From the NCBI RefSeq assembly GCF_027587195.1, contig NZ_JAPDDP010000006.1:101901-165900 (forward strand): 64,000 nucleotides of DNA. The letters are read 5' to 3'. Every line of letters begins with the position of its first letter. Within the stretch, counting starts at the first letter, position 1. Origin of the DNA: Solirubrobacter phytolaccae (GTDB lineage: Bacteria; Actinomycetota; Thermoleophilia; Solirubrobacterales; Solirubrobacteraceae). A program made the position numbers and the translations under genes. This document shows positions 63,760-64,000 of the stretch, piece after piece. The notes under the pieces are model-generated. The model saw nothing but the letters and a program-made list of their open reading frames with translations, was not told where the DNA came from and made no database searches.

Positions 63760-64000
63760 GACGACCGCGTCTCGAGCGGAGCGGGCGCGGGTGCCGCCGG
63801 AGCAGGAGCCGGAGCCGCGGGCGCGGGCGCTGGGGTTGACGGCGCGGGCGCGGCCGGCGTGCTCGTCTGCGCGCTCGGCGCAGGCGCGCTGGTCGCGCCC
63901 CGGTGCGGCCGGTGCTCGACGATCCGCGTCACGATCACGCGCCGGATGGCCGAGCTCGAGCTGGGCGTCGCGCTGCCCGCTCCGCCCGTGTTCGTCGCGC
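63756..64000 (-). CDS. Pro/Ala-rich protein, 5' end outside the window
   Basis: At least 81 codons are visible; the frame is open to the window edge. The visible part reads RRVIVTRIVEHRPHRG and then an Ala/Pro repeat (PAPAPAAPAP) ending LETRSS. A GTG at 63938 is in frame but probably internal. The repeat suggests a surface or periplasmic linker. As the first gene seen of the ApbE operon it may be the flavinylation target, but the visible part has no clear FMN-binding motif. Confidence 0.5.
   Translation of the reverse strand, partial: ATNTGGAGSATPSSSSAIRRVIVTRIVEHRPHRGATSAPAPSAQTSTPAAPAPSTPAPAPAAPAPAPAAPAPAPLETRSS

Noticed and set aside
63770..63880. Repeat array at the window end
   Set aside because: Coding repeat for Ala/Pro in the partial protein; unit length is irregular.
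63950..64000. ApbE flavinylation motif in the partial Pro/Ala-rich protein (GAGSAT)
   Set aside because: Only loosely like the SGAT-type motif and without the upstream aspartate; no FMN-binding domain is visible.

Overview
The window is about 70% G+C. Genes are tightly packed, GTG/TTG starts are frequent, most operon junctions are 4-bp ATGA/GTGA overlaps, and several genes look leaderless. Together with small-PurL/PurS/PurQ purine enzymes, an Fe-S type PurF, ClpB behind a HAIR-like operator, SARP/BTAD, IclR, ArsR and TetR regulators and many secreted Ala/Pro/Thr-rich proteins, this points to a high-GC actinobacterium. I infer a soil Thermoleophilia/Solirubrobacterales-like organism; no rRNA is present to confirm it. 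No CRISPR array, insertion sequence, integrase or phage module was seen.

Layout. 1-4266: protocatechuate ortho-cleavage operon (pcaH end, pcaG, pcaB, pcaD, pcaC, an IclR regulator) followed by a Fur-family gene. 4400-8212: a large secreted M14 carboxypeptidase with a collagen-like tail. 8282-13072: an ArsR-type regulator, a 328-bp non-coding stretch with palindromes and a strong hairpin, a PLP decarboxylase and a zinc alcohol dehydrogenase diverging from a shared palindromic operator, then an M20 peptidase. 13099-16959: two convergent glutaryl-CoA-dehydrogenase-like genes and an MFS transporter. 16934-22335: a secreted S15 peptidase, a K+ channel/TrkA-like protein, and a haloacetate-dehalogenase-like hydrolase with its ArsR-like regulator. 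22534-25134: an unknown Thr/Ala-rich protein and a Tgl-type transglutaminase carrying an N-terminal motif typical of contractile-injection-system cargo. 25143-31091: three tRNAs (Val, Glu, Lys), a secreted HExxH metalloprotease, an SDR, hemW, a TetR regulator and small proteins.

31109-53564 is dominated by de novo purine synthesis on the minus strand in three transcription units: purF, a peptide-binding lipoprotein, recQ, purN, purH; purB, an M24 peptidase, purC, purS, purQ, purL; and a GYD protein, purD, purE. Two secreted beta-propeller-like proteins and a class III aminotransferase lie among them. purM and purK are not in the window. 53627-57755 has a secreted protein, clpB behind a promoter with a HAIR-like inverted repeat, and a methyltransferase. 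57754-61241 holds a giant SARP-ATPase-TPR regulator whose ATG overlaps the methyltransferase ATG on the opposite strand, plus an SRPBCC protein.

61231-64000 is a translationally coupled redox operon: ferredoxin, FAD reductase interrupted by one in-frame TGA, ferric-reductase-like membrane heme protein, ApbE flavin transferase, and a Pro/Ala-rich protein that runs off the window. The observations most worth checking are the transglutaminase effector candidate, the TGA-interrupted reductase, the HAIR-like clpB promoter, the palindromic operators in divergent regions, and a 22-bp-arm hairpin after the alcohol dehydrogenase.
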